NCBI GenBank assembly: GCA_903853895.1
Contig: CAINUX010000048.1
Span: forward strand, 1 to 39,386
Source of the DNA: an uncultured beta proteobacterium
Lineage (GTDB): Bacteria; Pseudomonadota; Gammaproteobacteria; Burkholderiales; Burkholderiaceae_C
DNA length: 39,386 nucleotides
Reading direction: 5' to 3'
In this document: in pieces, positions 37,253 to 39,386 of the stretch
How the letters are laid out: the number at the start of each line of letters is the position of its first letter
How positions within the stretch are numbered: position 1 is the first letter of the stretch
Made by a program: the position numbers and the translations under genes
Notes under the pieces: model-generated
Databases searched by the model: none
What the model saw: the letters and a program-made list of their open reading frames with translations, nothing else
What the model was told of the DNA's origin: nothing

Positions 37253-39386
37253 TTGAGCCCAGAATATTTGGCGGACCTGTCGCTTGCAGCGTTTGAAAAA
37301 GTAGTCGGTGCCACGCCCGGCTTCCGGCCCCGCCCCGGCCAGCACGAGATGGCCGCCTGCGTTGCCGCCACGTTGGCCCGCGCGGATGTCGGCGAACACC
37401 CCACGCCAACCAAAGCCATTGCCGTCATCCAGGCCGGCACCGGTGTGGGTAAGTCGGCAGCCTACGCATCTACCGCCGTGGCGCTGGCGCTGGAGCGCAA
37501 GACCCGGGTGCTGATCTCCACCGCCACCGTGGCGCTGCAAGAGCAGCTGATGACCAAGGACTTGCCCGCCTTGGCCCTGACCATGGACAAGCCCTTTGTG
37601 TTTGCGCTGGCCAAAGGGCGCGGGCGCTACGTGTGCAAGCTCAAGCTGGAGCGACTGGTGGGCAACGGCGGCATGCCCGACGACATGTTCGATGCCGACA
37701 ACGATGCGCCCAAGCCCGCCAAATTTGGTTCGGTACTGTCGCAGGAAGAGGCCGAAGAGCGCCGCATCCACCTGTATGAAACCATGGCCAACACGCTGGC
37801 CGCCGGCAGCTGGGATGGCGACCGCGACAGTCTGGCCGAGGCGCCTGATGCGCGCGACTGGTCAGGCGTGGCGGCCGAGCGCCACACCTGCACCGTGCGG
37901 CACTGCCCGCGCTTTCGGGACTGCAGCTACTACGAGGCCCGCACCCGCCTGGCCGAGGCCAATGTCATCGTCGCCAACCATGATCTGGTACTGGCCTCGC
38001 TGGGCATGAAGACCCTGCCCGATTTGGACAACTGCCTGGTGATCTTCGACGAAGGCCACCACCTGCCCGCCGTCGCCTTGGACCAGTTCTCCAGCGCCAT
38101 GGACCTGAGCAATCTGCGCTGGCTGGACAAGCTGCCCAAAATCCTGACCGAGGTCAGCAGCGCCCTGCACCTGCACGTGGGCGAAGACGTGGCCACGGTC
38201 ACCAGCCAGCTCAAACAGGCGCTCACGCAACTGGCGCGCATGGCCATGGAACTGGTGTGGGAGCACACTGGCAAGAATCCGGATGGCGGCGGCCAGGACG
38301 GCACGCTGCGCTTTGCCAACGGCGTGCTACCCGAGGCGCTGACCGAACCGGTGACGCAAATCCACGCGCAAGCCAACGGCCTATCCAAGGCGCTGGAGGC
38401 GCTAGGCGTGGAAGTGAAAGCCGTGGCCAAGGAAGACCCCAGCCAGGCCACGCTGTGCGCCCAGCTCTACGCCAAGCTGGGCGCGCTGGCGCCACGCCTG
38501 GGCAGTGTGGTGTCCACCGCCAGCCTGCTGCTGGAGCACGGAGCACAGCCGCTGGCCAAGTGGCTGCAGGCCGAGAGTGAGCACGGCTACCTGACCATGA
38601 CAGCGCACGCCTGCCCCATCGTGCCCGGCGATCTGCTGCGCCAGTTCCTGTGGAGCCAGGTGCGCGGTGCCGTGGTGACATCGGCATCGCTGACCAGCTG
38701 CGGCAGCTTTGACTACTTTCTGCACGAGGCCGGCCTCATCAACAACCCCAACGTACAGGCGCTGGAAGTCGCCAGCCCGTTTGACTACGCGAAACAGGGC
38801 GTGCTCACCGTGGTGCACACCCACGCCGACCCCAAGCAGGCCGATGCCTACACCCGCGAAATGGTGGCCGAGCTGATGAAAGACCTGGCCCACGTGGAGC
38901 GCGGCGCGCTGGTGCTGTTCACGTCACGCGCGCAAATGCGCGTGGCCACCGAGGCCTTGCCGGCCGCGCTGATGGAAGTCGTGCTGGTGCAGGGCACGCA
39001 GTCACGCGCGCGCCTGCTGGGCGCGCACACGGCGCGCGTGGAGTCGGGCTTTCCATCGGTCATCTTTGGCATGCAGTCGTTTGGCGAGGGGCTGGACCTG
39101 CCGGGCCCGCTGTGCGAAACCGTGTTCATCACCAAGCTGCCGTTTGCCCCGCCGTCAGAACCGGTGGACGAGGCACGCGCGGAGTGGCTGCGCAGCGTGG
39201 GCCGCGACCCGTTCAACGAACTGGTAATTCCAGCCACCGGCATCAAACTGCTGCAATGGACCGGCCGCGCCATCCGCACCGAGGACGACCACGCCGCTGT
39301 TATTTGCTACGACAAGCGCTTGGTGCTGCAAAGCTATGGGAAGAGGATGCTGGCGGGGCTGCCGCCGTACCGGGTGGAGCAGCGCA
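37253..39386 (+). CDS. dinG: ATP-dependent DNA helicase DinG, 3' end cut by the window edge
   Basis: About 711 codons are visible and the frame is open to the window end; E. coli DinG is 716 residues, so only the tail is missing. It is an XPD-like 5'-3' superfamily 2 helicase with a 4Fe-4S cluster. Walker A AGTGVGKS lies at 61-68, the DEAH-box variant DEGHH at 266-270, and the cluster cysteines are C128, C213, C218 and C224. Late motifs TSRAQMRVA and SFGEGLDLPG are present. The start is inferred as TTG 37253, since LSPEYLADL aligns with the family N-terminus and no ATG or GTG in frame lies upstream. DinG removes R-loops and helps in DNA repair. Confidence 0.93.
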   Translation, partial: MSPEYLADLSLAAFEKVVGATPGFRPRPGQHEMAACVAATLARADVGEHPTPTKAIAVIQAGTGVGKSAAYASTAVALALERKTRVLISTATVALQEQLMTKDLPALALTMDKPFVFALAKGRGRYVCKLKLERLVGNGGMPDDMFDADNDAPKPAKFGSVLSQEEAEERRIHLYETMANTLAAGSWDGDRDSLAEAPDARDWSGVAAERHTCTVRHCPRFRDCSYYEARTRLAEANVIVANHDLVLASLGMKTLPDLDNCLVIFDEGHHLPAVALDQFSSAMDLSNLRWLDKLPKILTEVSSALHLHVGEDVATVTSQLKQALTQLARMAMELVWEHTGKNPDGGGQDGTLRFANGVLPEALTEPVTQIHAQANGLSKALEALGVEVKAVAKEDPSQATLCAQLYAKLGALAPRLGSVVSTASLLLEHGAQPLAKWLQAESEHGYLTMTAHACPIVPGDLLRQFLWSQVRGAVVTSASLTSCGSFDYFLHEAGLINNPNVQALEVASPFDYAKQGVLTVVHTHADPKQADAYTREMVAELMKDLAHVERGALVLFTSRAQMRVATEALPAALMEVVLVQGTQSRARLLGAHTARVESGFPSVIFGMQSFGEGLDLPGPLCETVFITKLPFAPPSEPVDEARAEWLRSVGRDPFNELVIPATGIKLLQWTGRAIRTEDDHAAVICYDKRLVLQSYGKRMLAGLPPYRVEQR

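Noticed and set aside
1..39386. CRISPR array, tRNA, rRNA, insertion sequence
   Set aside because: Looked for regularly spaced repeats, cloverleaf-like segments and transposase motifs; none was seen. The dispersed repeats are too far apart and irregular for CRISPR.

Overview
The window is a GC-rich, densely coded piece of chromosome. Product types, TTG/GTG starts and the mix of metabolic genes suggest a betaproteobacterium of the Burkholderiales, probably Comamonadaceae (Rhodoferax-like). That placement is an inference from gene content and recalled homologues, not from a search. No tRNA, rRNA, CRISPR array, prophage or insertion sequence was seen.

Layout. (1) 1-4725: the end of a HepT gene; an operon-like run of serine hydrolase, KTSC protein, exported protein, uridine kinase (udk) and a GIY-YIG-like protein; then a complete mntA-hepT toxin-antitoxin pair. 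(2) 4853-10093: mostly uncharacterised genes (DUF924, zinc-ribbon, TerB-like), a membrane protein/XRE regulator pair with a readable promoter, and an AT-richer solute-binding-like protein. (3) 10178-16649: an MDR dehydrogenase, a DedA-rhodanese gene interrupted by an in-frame TGA, a glutathione transferase, and a two-component system followed by a secreted HbpS/GlcG-like protein and a secreted ankyrin protein. (4) 16683-22354: tesB and an M3 oligopeptidase with overlapping ends, an MFS transporter, and a MoaD/ThiS-like small protein next to an Asp-box propeller. (5) 22362-28590: a secreted esterase, a cysteine desulfurase-rhodanese fusion divergent from an Lrp/AsnC regulator, then a metallo-beta-lactamase-fold lipase-like enzyme and a secreted phospholipase C-like enzyme. 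(6) 28870-33424: the methionine-catabolic mde cluster, mdeB and mdeA divergent from the Lrp-type regulator mdeR. (7) 33487-39386: trmB, an RluA-type pseudouridine synthase, a long-chain acyl-CoA synthetase and most of dinG.

The most unusual signal is a dispersed repeat of about 55-60 bp: a small GCTAC/GTAGC-type hairpin followed by a conserved tail around CCACGAGGGCTAG. I count seven copies (six on +, one on -). One lies inside the trmB coding frame and adds residues to the protein. A second, unrelated repeat of about 100 bp occurs twice (20732 and 28591), each copy with a perfect DnaA box. A third element is a 28-bp-stem hairpin between trmB and the pseudouridine synthase gene.

Sulfur metabolism recurs: two PLP enzymes of sulfur amino acid metabolism are each divergent from their own Lrp-type regulator, and two proteins carry C-terminal rhodanese domains. 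The in-frame TGA at 11737 stands where related DedA-rhodanese proteins, as I recall them, have a cysteine. This could be a simple nonsense mutation or, less likely, recoding.
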